From the NCBI GenBank assembly GCA_025330725.1, contig JAIWND010000009.1:372001-436000 (forward strand): a stretch of DNA of 64,000 nucleotides, in the 5' to 3' direction. Under the pieces are notes generated by a model that saw only the letters and a list, made by a program, of their open reading frames with translations, searched no databases and had not been told where the DNA came from. This DNA is from Chlamydoabsidia padenii. Its lineage: Eukaryota > Mucoromycota > Mucoromycetes > Mucorales > Cunninghamellaceae. Made by a program: the position numbers and the translations under genes. Of this stretch, positions 49,201 through 60,535 are shown one piece after another. Positions within the stretch are counted from its first letter, which is position 1, and every line of letters starts with the position of its first letter.

Positions 49201-49766
49201 TGTTATTTTGTTATAAGAGTATATAGGGAATTAGAAGAGAGGAATAAAGACCAACCGCGTCTAAAAAGGATGAGGAAAGGAGGAGAAGAAGAAAGAGAGA
49301 AAAAAAAAGGAAAAGAAAAAAAAAAGTACATCATTTTTATATTCAACGCCCGCACCCGACAAAAAAAAAATCCGCGGGACAGCAAATCGAATCCGAGGAA
49401 CGTAGCAGGGCGGAAGGAACTTTAAAAATAACGATTCATGTTCCGCCAATCAAAGCACATTTGTTAGAATGAAAATCAATGGTAGTGAAAATCTATTTAT
49501 ATCTTTTTGGTAAGCATCTATCTTTACATCCCCCCCCCCTCGTTTTCCTTGATAAGATTTGGGTATTTGATTGTATTACGGGGCCCAATCGTAGTCAATC
49601 TTTCTTTGCCCACGAGTTATGTTGTGCACAGAATCTATTTGCCTGACTATATCGGGAGTATTAATATAAAGTATGATGATGCATGTGTTTGTTTGAAGAA
49701 AAAAAAAAGGTACTCTCTTTGTTTATTATTATCAAATTAGATTTGTTGTTGTTATGGTGATAAACA
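49201..49766. other. Gfa1 promoter / chitin deacetylase terminator
   Basis: A CT-rich leader (minus), a TTCAACGCCCGCACCCG stretch near 49340, CCAAT at 49446-49450 and the chitin deacetylase poly(A) signal on minus at 49721-49726. No gene seen. Confidence 0.5.
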
Positions 49767-51158
49767 TCATAGGAAAAGCATCACCAATAAAGCGGTCGTG
49801 GCTAACATCATGCCTGTCTTCATGAACATCATCGAATCGGCTGCATCACTTGAAGGTCCAGCATTCGGACTTACTTTGGAATTGGAGCCTGGCAATGAGC
49901 TGGTTTGTTCTTTGTATATATCATCGTGAGACATGTTGGCACATTCGCTTACTGATTTTAAATTATAGGCACCTTTTAAAACTGGCAGGGCCTTGATGGC
50001 AATTTCAACCCCCGCCTCGCTAATATCGTGTTCGAGCGAAATTCCGCCCACTGTGGCAGAGGTCGCATTGGATGCCCATTCTTTAACGGCAGTATCAATT
50101 GTCAAAGCATCAGTAGCACCAGATGCCAACTATATAAAAGTGCATAAATAAAAGTGATGGGGTAAAGCTCGGCTAATTTACCTTCCAATCAAAGGTATCA
50201 TGGTTCCAGATGACAGCTGAAGTCGGGATTCACAATGGAAGCGGCAATTAAAAATAATTTCTTCGTTTAGGTCCTTATCATCATGATCTTTTCACTTACG
50301 AATGAATCCAAGTTGCTTTATAATATCACGTACACGATCATCAATATCTCCATAAGGCTAATAAAAACAAAGTTTTGAGTTTATATATATAAAAAAGGGG
50401 GAACTTACAGGTCGCATGAATTTTGGAGCTAGACCAATGACTTGTTTGACGGCCAATTCAGTCCATTTCAGTTCCGCAATGATTTGTTCATTGGTTTGGG
50501 TTGTCAAGAGTTGATGAGACCTTTTCATAGAGGGATATATATAGAATCAAATCATCTAATGCATTAACATGTTTACTATTTACCATGTATGGATACCAAT
50601 ATCATGCCCATCCGCATGAAGACGTTTTAATAGATCAGGATATTGAATGACTTGACCACCAATCACGAAAAACGTCGCTTTGATGTTATTCTCTTTCAAG
50701 TAATCATAAAGCTTACTACTAAAAGGAGATGGACCATCATCATAAGACTACAAAGAAAAATAAAAGGGTCAATATCACTGTTCTTTTTCATTTCTTTTCT
50801 TTTTGAAACATACGGGTGCCCAGTCCCCTTTTGGACAAGAATAAATATCAGTTGGTTTTACACATTGATAGAAAGACCAATGGCAATACGTATCATTTGC
50901 TCCAGGTGGGGGTGGAAGTAAGGAGCCATCAGGTCCTTTGGCATGAATAGGGGCATCTGGCACAGTAGCATTATCAACCAGTTTGAGCCACTCTGGTTTG
51001 ATTTCAGGTACGGAAAGCGGAGTTGGAAATTTATTTTTCCAAGGAAAGTTGTTTTGAGGCACATAGGTGGGGGCCCCGCTGATGGAAGTGGGGGATTGAC
51101 AACTGACAGTCTTTATAGCTATTAAACCAACAAGTGATAAGAATAAAGATACTTTCAT
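49767..51158 (-). CDS. GPI-anchored chitin deacetylase
   Basis: Secreted polysaccharide deacetylase (NodB fold, CE4) that removes acetyl groups from nascent chitin to give chitosan, a main Mucorales wall polymer. Six exons on minus: 50814-51158, 50584-50747, 50409-50520, 50299-50356, 50182-50216 and 49767-50129; 358 residues. Signal peptide VSLFLSLVGLIAIKTVSC. CE4 motifs: SYDDGPSPFS (catalytic Asp pair), IGIHTWSHQLLTT (zinc His pair), RPPYGDIDDRV, IPVIWNHDTFDW and GGISLEHDIS (catalytic His). The C-terminus is Ser/Pro-rich followed by a hydrophobic tail (GMMLATTALLVMLFL), a typical GPI signal. The active site is complete. The variant motif GTCGGGATTCAC lies in the intron at about 50222. It sits 566 bp upstream of Gfa1 on the same strand. 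Confidence 0.95.
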
Positions 51159-53110
51159 TTTATGTGTTTTTGGTTTTATTAATGAATTGCTTAAAAAGAA
51201 GAAGAGGGAAAGAAAAAAAAAAGAGCTGTCGATTTCTTTATATCATACGATGTGATGATAATGATGATCATTTATGCTCATAACAAGCATCTACAGAAAG
51301 TATATCTGTATGAAGCAGGGATTCGTAAAAGGGCAAGGGATAGAAAAAAAAACATCAGGAATAAATCATGCATGAATGGTATGTTCGATGCTTCCAACAA
51401 AAGGATGCCCCAGACCGAGGAGGATCGTATCCTATTAAACACAAGATCCATAATACATACATTCATATATATATATATATATATATTATTATTATTATTA
51501 TTTTAAAAATTGTCAGTTTATTAAGCAACAAGGTATACTACACTATTATTATAAAAATGGTGGGGTAATGATATCTAGTCTAAAAGGATTGACGTCACCG
51601 CATTGGAGTATACTATCCTACCAAGCCAGACAAAATAAGTCCCATCCTGTTGTACTGCTTGGCTCCACGACTAAATGTTTTTGAGACGGTATATCATTGT
51701 CATCGCCTCCATGTTGTAATAGATCCAACTTCCGCATGTTATTATCGTATTTCCACCGTCTTGTGCTGATTAAAAAGCCATGTTGTTGAAATACGCCTTT
51801 CCTGTATGTGTTGATGATGATTCGATAGGTGTGCAGATCAATCCCTTGATGAGTTCTCTTCTTCACCAGTCAAGAGAGACCTGTATGCATAAATAATGTA
51901 TGATGTAAGTCCGCCAACCAGCAGTAGTAAAACAAAAACAAAAGGTCTCCCTAAAGCACCCCTTCCCCTATTCTTCTTCTTACCTTAGTCCCCAACCAAA
52001 AGTTTGAAAGAGTAATACAAATGTCTTGTCCTTCAACCCTATAACCAGATAAACAAATGACATTAGTATCAATAGCGTCTTTGTGTTTTCCCTTTTTCAT
52101 CTACTGACACGATGATGCACTTTTATGAATTATCGGCATATTACCTTGTTGTAAGTGGACTTGATTCATTACCACCCACCACGTGAGGTTTTCTAGAATT
52201 GACAAGATAAAACAAATAGGATGGTTGAAAAAGGTCAACGTCATACATTTTTTCTTTTTTTGCACCAAGATTACCTGCAACTGATTTGGTTCCAGTTAGT
52301 TCGTAAACCCAAGACTTGGACGGACAAGTTGAGTTGAATGAGAGTGATTATTTGTTGACCCTATGTTAGAGAAAAAGAGAGATAATGATAAGTTGATTGT
52401 TCTTGTTTCCTGTTGTTTAACACCGTCTCCCCCTTCTTACCTTGAGACCATTTCAGTAGTAATCGTTTCATGATGTCGCAACCATCTATCATTGATCGCC
52501 AGGTAAAATAGCCAATCGTTATTGTTGAGGAGTAAAAGCTGTTTGGTTCGTGTATTGTCGTTTGTCGAGTACTTGTTTCATAATAAAAGGAAGGTTCGGA
52601 TGTGTTGTTATTTGGGCGTAATTACTGGGGTAGTGCTATCCCATTGTCACTGTCAAAAGAAACAAACGTTATCTTGATGTCGACGCAGTTGTTTCGTTTC
52701 AACCAGCAAGCTGGGCAATGAATTAAATATGATTGAAGAGAGAAGAGAGACGGAAAAAATAAAGACGAAATGAAATTGATGCTGAGCAAGCGGGATTTGA
52801 ACATTCCCGCGGATATTAAAATATCACTGTAGCATGAATAGAATTTGACAGGTACGACACCTGGGGAGTCCCAGATATAGCAAACCCGAAGTGGTTTTTT
52901 TTTTTCCCATGATAAACAATAATTGTCATCTTGCATTGGCAAAAAAAGGCTTGATTCCGAACACCCCGGGTAATTCCATTGTCTCAGTATGCCACTCATC
53001 GGTAGAACTCTTAATATGGAAAGGAACAGTAAAAAAAAATATTCTATAATGTGTTGTGACAATACACACGGAAGTTTTTTCTTCTTCATTTTATTTATTT
53101 TATTTGATAT
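51159..53110. other. 1.95-kb interval without a supported protein gene
   Basis: Holds an (AT)n/(ATT)n run near 51466-51503, a series of minus-strand exon-like segments at about 51838-52570 (separate entry), and CGGGATTTGAA at 52791-52801 followed by CCCGCGG. A 155-codon minus frame at 52622-53089 is judged to be chance. Confidence 0.45.
51838..52570 (-). ncRNA. Possible spliced noncoding transcript or decayed gene
   Basis: On minus, three internal segments with acceptor and donor signals on both sides are seen: about 52270-52365, 52150-52194 and 51984-52038, followed by a terminal segment below 51891. The last ones join to an open frame (about 65 codons, including GQDICITLSNFWLGT) ending near 51851, but the upstream segment cannot be joined without a stop and there is no start codon. 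Consistent splice signals with no consistent frame suggest a spliced noncoding RNA or a recently broken gene. Segment limits are approximate. Confidence 0.28.
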
Positions 53111-53431
53111 TCAAAGAGAAGGATAGGATTCATCTGTATTCCGACTCCTCCTGTAATATTCTGCAGCCAAAGTGGCAGTAGATGCAACCGAAGATGTGGA
53201 AGAAGAAGAAAGGTTCCGTCGACGAATAAGAGTACAATGGCCATGATCATATAACCAACACCTTGTACAATAATCTTGTCCGGCTAGAAATCGATTACAT
53301 GTTGAGCATTTTGTATGACATGAGGAACAGAACCAGTCTGTGCCTAATAACCGATCACAAGATCCACAGGATGCTTGGTCATTGGTTGATAAAAGTAAAG
53401 GTGATGATGGTGGAGATGGTAAGAAAGTCAT
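53111..53431 (-). CDS. Small Cys-rich protein with four CxxC pairs
   Basis: Single exon, 106 residues. After a Pro/Ser-rich start come four CxxC pairs in 40 residues: CGSC, CSSC, CSTC and CTRC, with a CWLYDHGHC segment after them. This is enough to bind two zinc ions in a treble-clef/LIM- or RING-like arrangement. A Ser-rich tail follows. No family assignment. Upstream on minus is TATAAATAAA (about 53510-53519), a good TATA box about 80 nt before the ATG, and a CT-rich leader, which support a real gene. TTTATT on plus near 53090 provides the minus poly(A) signal. Confidence 0.68.
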   Translation of the reverse strand: MTFLPSPPSSPLLLSTNDQASCGSCDRLLGTDWFCSSCHTKCSTCNRFLAGQDYCTRCWLYDHGHCTLIRRRNLSSSSTSSVASTATLAAEYYRRSRNTDESYPSL

Positions 53432-53957
53432 GATATATGTGAATCTAGGTATAAGGTAAGTAAAGAAGAAGAAGAAGAAAAAAAAAAGAGAGAGATTGAG
53501 ATCATCTCTTTATTTATACCAAAATGGAGTGTGATATAATAGGGGAGGTGTCTGACTTTGATTTGTATGTCAGAAAAAAACGGGTTGTCGCCGAGTTGCT
53601 TGTCTCTTCGCTCCCTGCTGCAATAAATGTTACACTAGTTTTTCCTATTTGGGAATTCTATGACAATGCAAAACAAAACGTTTCACTCTATGTGGTGCTG
53701 CTTGTTTTCAACAACTTTTTATTAGTCCGCGCACCCTTTCATTAAACCTTCTTTTCTTTCTTTTCCATTCCGACCACAAGGAGAGAAGAAAGAAGAAAGA
53801 TAGGAAAAACACCGATGCATTGTAACTGAATGAAGACATTCTATGCGTACCTGTTCCCAACCTAAATTCAAATTAAACCCCGCCCATACAACAACATCTA
53901 TCAATATCCAATAAGTTTCGTTTATTTAATAAGCATACATATAATAACAAACTAAAT
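53432..53957. other. Intergenic: Cys-rich gene promoter and RPAP1 terminator
   Basis: TATAAATAAA on minus at about 53510-53519, CAAATTAAACCCCGCCC near 53868 and the RPAP1 minus poly(A) signal at 53921-53926. A 73-codon plus frame at 53524 is not supported. Confidence 0.45.
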
Positions 53958-56900
53958 CTATTTCTCTTCCGAAGGAGACCAAGTGATGGGATAGCCTTGA
54001 CGTTCCAGGGTGATCAATATAGAATGGTAGTCTGATAAAAGAAGATGACGATAATCCACTTGATCCAACAGCTTTTTGCCAACAAAAGCCAAGACTCTTG
54101 AATATACCCGATGACCCAAAGATACCGATGCATACTGAGATAAAAACGATTGGTAGAATTGATAAAACGGGACATGCGCTTGACGAGTATAATCAGAAGA
54201 GGTGATCCATGCCTTTTCCAAACAGTCCAGTCCATGTATCGAGGGTGCCTTGTTGTCTTGCTCTTGTAACAAATCCATCCATTTGTCTATCCAATTTGAT
54301 AAAGTTTCGTCCCAGAAGAGTTCACGAATCGCTGTTGCATCACCATCCACTTTTTGTCCCTCCCGATCACCCACCAAGAAGATCTTCATCAGGTTCACCA
54401 ATACTATACCATGATCCAGTCGATGAGAGTAAAGTTGCCATACTGCTTGTAATGTATCGATGGCAACCTTGGTTATTATTGTTGATATTGTTGTATCTTG
54501 TGCTGATCCGTCAGCTTGTTGTTTTTGTAATAGCTGTTGTGTTACCAATGATTTGTCCCAATAATAGATTTCATCCAATGGTGATAGCAGCCATGCATCT
54601 ATCGAAGAAGATGTACCGGCGGCCGATCTTTGCGGGTAATACAAGGTTGAGATATCTTGACCATTTAATTCCATGAGTTCCTTGGACAATCGCACATCCT
54701 TCATTTGACCACCATCGTATCCAATACCTTGATTCATGTAAAATGGCTCAAGATTGCCACCACCTTCTTTCAAGCCAGATAAGATGCACGTTTGCAAGAG
54801 TGCCCGGGCCAACCATGCTTCCACCACACCGCCATGTAAGCTACTGACAACCAAATCTAGTACTTTACCATCGACAGTATTCGCATCGTTAGCCATAATT
54901 TTGTGCCAATGGTAGTAGACCATCCTTCCATAAAAGTCGCCATGCGCTCGAGCTTGTTCCACCAAATAGTGCAATGATTTCCAATGCATTCGAGAGTGCT
55001 CCATCATGCTAGTAGTGATCCACGGTGTATTGTTGCTTGTTCGATCCCATTTCGTAAAGTAAAGCCACAGTTGCATGTATCGTAGTATCCAGTAACTAGA
55101 GTGATCTTCTTGTTGGTGCTGATTTGTTTGTTGTTGTTCTAGTTCCAGCATAATGTTCCATATTTCTTCAACTGTGTCCTGAGATTCGGGTGGGAATTTA
55201 TCAAGATAGGAGGTCCATGTTGCTAAATAACCCAAACAACATTCAACCAGCATATTTTTGCCAATTGTTGTAGTAGATGATGTTTTGGTTGTACAAAGAA
55301 GGAGGGTGACCAAAGGTAAGAAGGATATCGGTTGGTGCCAATTGACGGAGTGAGCTGGTACTGTTTTGTGAGGATCGGCAGCTGCATGCAACAACACCTC
55401 CATTAGTCCAATAGCCGTAGCCGCTCGGTGAGTGTTATCCGTAGCTTTTATGATATCAGAAGAGTTATTGTTGCTGTCGATAGCCAAAGTTAACCATTGC
55501 ATCACTGTTTCTTGTAAATCCTGCAAGGTGGGTACCACGAATCCATAACAGGAAAGCACCCGGAGCACCTTTAGGCTTTCGATTTGTACTTGATAGTCAC
55601 CATGTGTAACAGGGGAGGTAGCCAACCATGGAAGAGTCAATAACGTCACTTTGTCTTTCAATTGCATTGCCACTTTTTTGCTGCCTTGTATCACCACCAC
55701 CATTAATCGTAAGACGCACAAACGATGTTCAAAAGCACCTGCCGTTTGTTGCTGCTGATCATCCACCCACCCAAATGCCAAGTCGAGTACACCGCTTTCC
55801 ATCATCTGGTCACAGACCGATTCGCCCTTCATTTCAGCCATACAGATCAAGAGTTCCACCATTCGTCCCATCGAAATGCTGTCAGATGCCCGAAGATCAC
55901 TTCCAACAGCCATCAAGTAACGTAGTCGAGCGAGAATATCCATATGAATCAATGCATCCACCGTATCGCGTTCTGCCAAACCAGCATCGTCTTCTTTAAT
56001 GTCTTGTGGGTTAGCACCAGTAGCCGCCAATTTCATCTTGTTGACCCATTTCTTGGTAGTCTCTTGAGGAGTAACGAATCGAGGTTGAGCGATATGACCC
56101 AGCCAAGTATTGAATTTCACAAGAGACATGTCGTCGTTTTCATATACACGATCCACCGTCACCAGTGACAATAAAGCTTGAAGAGCGCTAATGGTCACCA
56201 CCAAGTGACGATCATCCAATGCCGATCTAAAATAGATAGCAGCAGCTACATCCCGTCGACGGAAGATATGAAGGATATTCTTGTTGGCCACCTTGTCCTT
56301 CTTGGCCTGGTCGAGAATCCGAGTGAGAATGTTGAGAATCAAAGCACGTTGAGAAGGCACCTGACTACGCACCAAATAGAAGAGTTCTGCCAATGTATAT
56401 CCAGCTTGATCAGGTTGATCACCATGATGGTATAGTTCTTGTTGTTGATGTGTCTCCATAGGATCCACCACACGTCCTTGAAGATCAAACCGAAGCTGAC
56501 GATAAACAGGGTCCACTTTACCATCATCGTCTTCTTCTTTGCTAGTCCTATCCTGTTCAGTATTCAATTGAGCTTTAAACCGATCATCCATCCATGCCAG
56601 TTTTTCACCTTCCAGAGGGACATCCGCAAAGTATCTGTTCTTCATGTCCAACAAATCATCCGTGTCATTATTACTGTCCACTTGATCGACTCGTTTATCC
56701 TGAGATGAATCCAGTGATGATTTGCCCTGTTTTGACCGATGTTGTCCCTTTAAATAGTCGATGGATGCTTGACTAAGACTACCAAGGATTTCTTCGCGAG
56801 CGGCTAGGATTTCTTCTTCTGTCATGGAAGCAATACGTCGATCGTTTTCCTGTTGATAATCTAATTGTTGTTGATCCACAGAATCCAAGTGACCAGTCGG

Positions 56901-57845
56901 GAGTGAGTCGTCCAAGCGAGATTTTGACCGATGTTGTCCATTCAAATAGTCGATGGATGCTTGACTAAGACCACCAAGGATTTCTTCGCGAGCGGCTAGG
57001 ATTTCTTCTTCTGTCATGGAAGCAATACGTCGATCGTTTTCCTGTTGATAATCCAATTGTTGTTGATCCACAGGATCCAAGTGACCAGTCGAGAGTGAAT
57101 CATCCAAGCGTGATGTTGATGGTGCGTTTGTTGGGAGTGGTGATTTCTTTTTCATCTTGAATAAGCTTCGGTGCATAGGTTGAGGAAATCCTTGTTGTTG
57201 AGTAGAGAGAGTAGGTGCCGTTACAGTACCCACCGAGTGTTCAGTCACCTGTCCAAGTACACTGCCAAGCATAGATGTCAAGTCCAACATTTTCTTCGTT
57301 GCTGGTACATGAGGTTCAGGGTGAGGATCTAGGACTGGTTCATAGGATATCGCTTGATCATCGTCATCTTGAGGGATATCTTCAAGTGTTGTATTCATGG
57401 TAGGTTGAGCAATAGTTGAGGATGACACTTGTTCTAGTTCCGGCATACTTGAAGACACTGATTCCAAACCAGGCATGGAGAGACTATTGGAAGAATGGAA
57501 GAGAAACAAAGAGGTCATATTAGTAATAATCACAAAAACTTTTATATTTGTTGATCTTCTTTCTTACCTTGTTGATGCACTATCATTAGCGAGATTAGCA
57601 ATAGAGTTTCCAGTATTGTTTATGGTCGAGTCGATAGAAGATGTTGTTGTTGTTGCTGCTGCTGCTGCGCGTCGTTGTGCGAAGAGACTTGGTTTCTTGT
57701 TGCCAGAGGTGAAGGAGGGAGGTGCCTTGCGACTTACAGATGCAGACGATGTTTGATTTGAGTTCATAAAGTCCCGCTGTAATTGTTCCAAATCTTCGTC
57801 CCTATCATACTGGTCCGGTCTTGGTCTGATTGTTGTACGATTCAT
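53958..57845 (-). CDS. RPAP1: RNA polymerase II-associated protein 1 (RPAP1), with internal duplication
   Basis: Factor for assembly and function of RNA polymerase II (yeast Rba50, human RPAP1). Exons 57568-57845 and 53958-57483 on minus; 1267 residues. The N-terminus holds the RPAP1 signature DLEQLQRDFM and two copies of a 64-residue unit (about residues 217-344) containing RIASMTEEEILAAREEIL and LSQASIDYL, the RPAP1_N motif. Further on, VYRQLRFDLQGRVVDP is the RPAP1_C signature, followed by a long HEAT-like helical region to the end. Homologues have one RPAP1_N motif; here the unit is duplicated in tandem with a 192-nt period (56730-56921 and 56922-57113) and few differences. The ATG lies directly after a poly(T) tract on minus. 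Poly(A) signal (minus) at 53921-53926. Confidence 0.93.
56730..57113 (-). repeat. 192-nt in-frame tandem duplication inside RPAP1
   Basis: Two adjacent 192-nt units, 56730-56921 and 56922-57113, nearly identical over their length. Examples of the few differences: CTTTAAATAG versus ATTCAAATAG, CAGAATCC versus CAGGATCC, GTCGGGAG versus GTCGAGAG. Each encodes 64 residues, so the frame is kept. Confidence 0.92.
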
Positions 57846-59036
57846 GTCAAAAAAAAAAAAAAAAAAAAAAAAAGATCGAGAAAGAAGAGCGAAAGAAAAA
57901 AAAAAAAAAAAAAAAAAAAAAAAGACGGACTTTTGAAACTCATTGGATTATGTCGGCGTTCGAAAAAATCGCCCACTGACTGAATGCACTTTAAAGTCCA
58001 GATATGATGGGCCATGCGTTCATCTTTTACAGTCAAGAAGTGTTCACGTATGTATCTATCATAACATTAAAGGTGAGTAGTATAGCACCCATTTGTGAAA
58101 AATTGAAAAGGTATTGGAAGGGCTGTAAAAGGCAGGCAAAAAGAAAACAGAGATGAACCGCATCTTTGGGTGTGAGGGATCTGAATCTGAGTTTTGCATG
58201 AATGTTGGGCTACGAAGCTCGTAATGAAGTAAGACTTGATTATGGAAATGTGGCTATGACATATATCACTCACAATATTGTATTGTACAGTATAGTACAG
58301 TACAGTGGACTTCATCAATTGGTACGCATGTTATAAAATGCATTTCCTTTTTAAGATTTCAACGAGCTCTCAAGTAATATCTAGTTAACAAGTCAATCCA
58401 TGTAGCATTATGCACCAACGATAAGTACAAACCGAATCAATGGCATATTATTTGTCAACCGGTGTACAAGGCGTTTGCATAATACTTTTTCTTTTTTCTT
58501 TCTTCAAATTGGGTTTGCAACACAGGGTGTGATATTATTTTCGGATCCCGCTAATTTTTTGAAATTGGAGTTGAGTTGTACAGTACTTGTAAGCCATCTT
58601 TAAACTCATTCCTAAGTAATAAAGTAAAATTATGTGTCAGAACAAACAAACTCGGTTGGTTAAATATGTCTTTTCGCAAATTCTTTAATGATGAATGTCA
58701 TTCAGGGCCATAAGATAGTAGTGACAGGTCTTGGGTTGATATATAGAAGGGTAGTACCAATATTTAAATCCCGATCCATCCAATTTAGTTGGAAAGGAAA
58801 GGAAAAAGAAAAAAACCCTTTTTCTTTCTCTTCATTCTCTTCCCAATTGACTACAACAAATCAAACACCCACCCCTTCCAATCCTTTACTTTCCTTTTTT
58901 TTTTTTTTTTTTTTTCCTCACTCTCTCCCTCCCCTCACTCTCCTTTATTCATTCCTTTAAAAACTTCCCATACATTTTATCACTTCATCTCCCTCATCCT
59001 TTAAAACTTCATTTCCGACCTTACGTTCCTTACCTT
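57846..59036. other. Divergent region RPAP1 / homeobox gene
   Basis: Two A-runs (about 57847-57873 and 57898-57923) next to the RPAP1 start, GGCGTTCGAAAAAATCGCC near 57954, TTTAAATCCCG at 58763-58773, a T-run near 58895-58915 and a long CT-rich leader before 59037. Nothing coding is supported. Confidence 0.5.
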
Positions 59037-60535
59037 ATGATGACGACTTCTACCACTCTTATTTCTTCCCAACAACAAGACCAACAACTTCATGACGATC
59101 CTCATTCGAAAAAACGAACACGCGTGACACCTACTCAACTTGCCATCTTGGAAGATACCTTCTCCGTCAGCGCCACTCCTGACAGCAAAATGCGGAAACA
59201 TTTGGCTCAAAAACTACAAATGCCTGAACGATCTATTCAAATATGGTTTCAAAATCGCCGTGCAAAAGTCAAGATGCTCCAAAGGCGGGCACTTTTGCGT
59301 GAAGAACAAGACATGGCCAGGGCAAAACTATATGCTGAAGCTGCTGCTGCTGCTGCTAATGGTGTTGATACTTCATTACAACATACTGGTGCCATTCTAT
59401 CTATACCTTCTTCTTCTTCCTCTTCTTCTTCTTCTCCATACTGGTATGGTCCTGTCTCTTATCATCCAACAACCAAGATTCCTATTCAACGATCATGGAG
59501 CTCTGATCCTGCTCCTTCACCAATGGGTCGTCATCCTTATCAACAGCATCATCATCAACAAATTCAACATCACCCACCTCAACATATCTACTCTCATCAA
59601 CCTCATCAGCCATCTAACCTTTCATCATCTTCCATATATGGTACCAACACCACAGTAACATCCGCCATTACTCCATCCTCATCCTTTGATGGTGCTTTAA
59701 CAGGTGAAATTAAAGATCCCTTTTATCATCATCAAGATATATCTCCGTCACCTACTCCCAATTATATGGGTGATCTTGGTAAGATTATATATATGTATCT
59801 ACTACTACTACTACTACTACTACTACTTTTACTGACCTGTAATCACTATCACTCATATGATTGTATCTGATAGACACGATGAAACCCATGAATGACACCA
59901 CCTTTATCAACCATGCCACCATACCAGTAAACAAGGCAGTGACAACAGGTATTATAAATGTAAACGCAGTGACAATCGGAACCTGGCATCGCATGAAAAT
60001 CAATCAACAGGATCTCTTATGCTGCTTCCAATTCTCTGAACGAACATTTGAATGGCACATACGGGACAGTAATTATCATTTTAAAATGGTCATCTCCTTT
60101 GATCTTGTCGTTTCATTGGATGTCACGATTCTCGACAATGGTATCTTTGCCCAAATGGACATGGAACTAAACGAACCACCTCTCTTTTTCATGGAGAACA
60201 TGGACGATCTCACGTGGACTCAATGTAGTGATTTTACTGAAGGTATGCAGGCAACCTGTCACTTGCATCACACTCTTCGTGGGTTGGCGTCTGATCTCAA
60301 GCAGGAATTACTCGGTATGGTTAGTATGGATCAACATTTATGTCAAGTCATTCGATTCCCAATGGTACCTCCGGCTGTTAACCTTCCACTGGGTATTGTT
60401 TCTGGGACTCCTGATATACATTATGATGATGAAATCACATCATTGGATCCTTCTTCTCTCATGTCATGGCGCCATCAAAGTCTTCCTCTCAACATGAACG
60501 ATTTTGAATGGTCACACCCTTCCAATCACTTTTAA
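59037..60535 (+). CDS. Homeodomain transcription factor
   Basis: Two exons, 59037-59778 and 59874-60535; 467 residues. The homeodomain is residues about 24-80, with recognition helix RSIQIWFQNRRAKVKM (Trp70, Phe71, Asn73 intact), so DNA binding is expected. An Ala run (AAAAAA), a Ser run and His/Gln/Pro-rich sequence follow. Exon 2 codes a separate, more globular region (about residues 255-400) with TWHRMKINQQDLLCCFQFSE and a MVISFDLVVSLDVTIL strand pattern, resembling the extra C-terminal domain found in some fungal homeobox regulators. Its function is not known to me. The intron contains a (CTA)n microsatellite (about 59798-59827). Poly(A) signal 60652-60657. Confidence 0.93.

Noticed and set aside
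51618..51866. 82-codon minus frame near 51.7 kb
   Set aside because: It has no ATG start and no usable acceptor: the acceptor at about 51892 gives a TGA in this frame. It is downstream of the possible spliced transcript and has no domain.
52622..53089. 155-codon minus-strand frame
   Set aside because: Composition is Leu/Ser/Phe/Ile-rich without a domain, and it contains a copy of the noncoding CGGGATTTGAA motif. Judged to be chance in AT-rich DNA.
54209..54676. 155-codon plus frame opposite RPAP1
   Set aside because: Antisense shadow of the long conserved RPAP1 exon, without domain or splice support.
58789..59004. Plus-strand frames through the CT-rich leader before the homeobox gene
   Set aside because: They encode only Phe/Ser/Leu/Pro from pyrimidine tracts typical of 5' leaders in this window.
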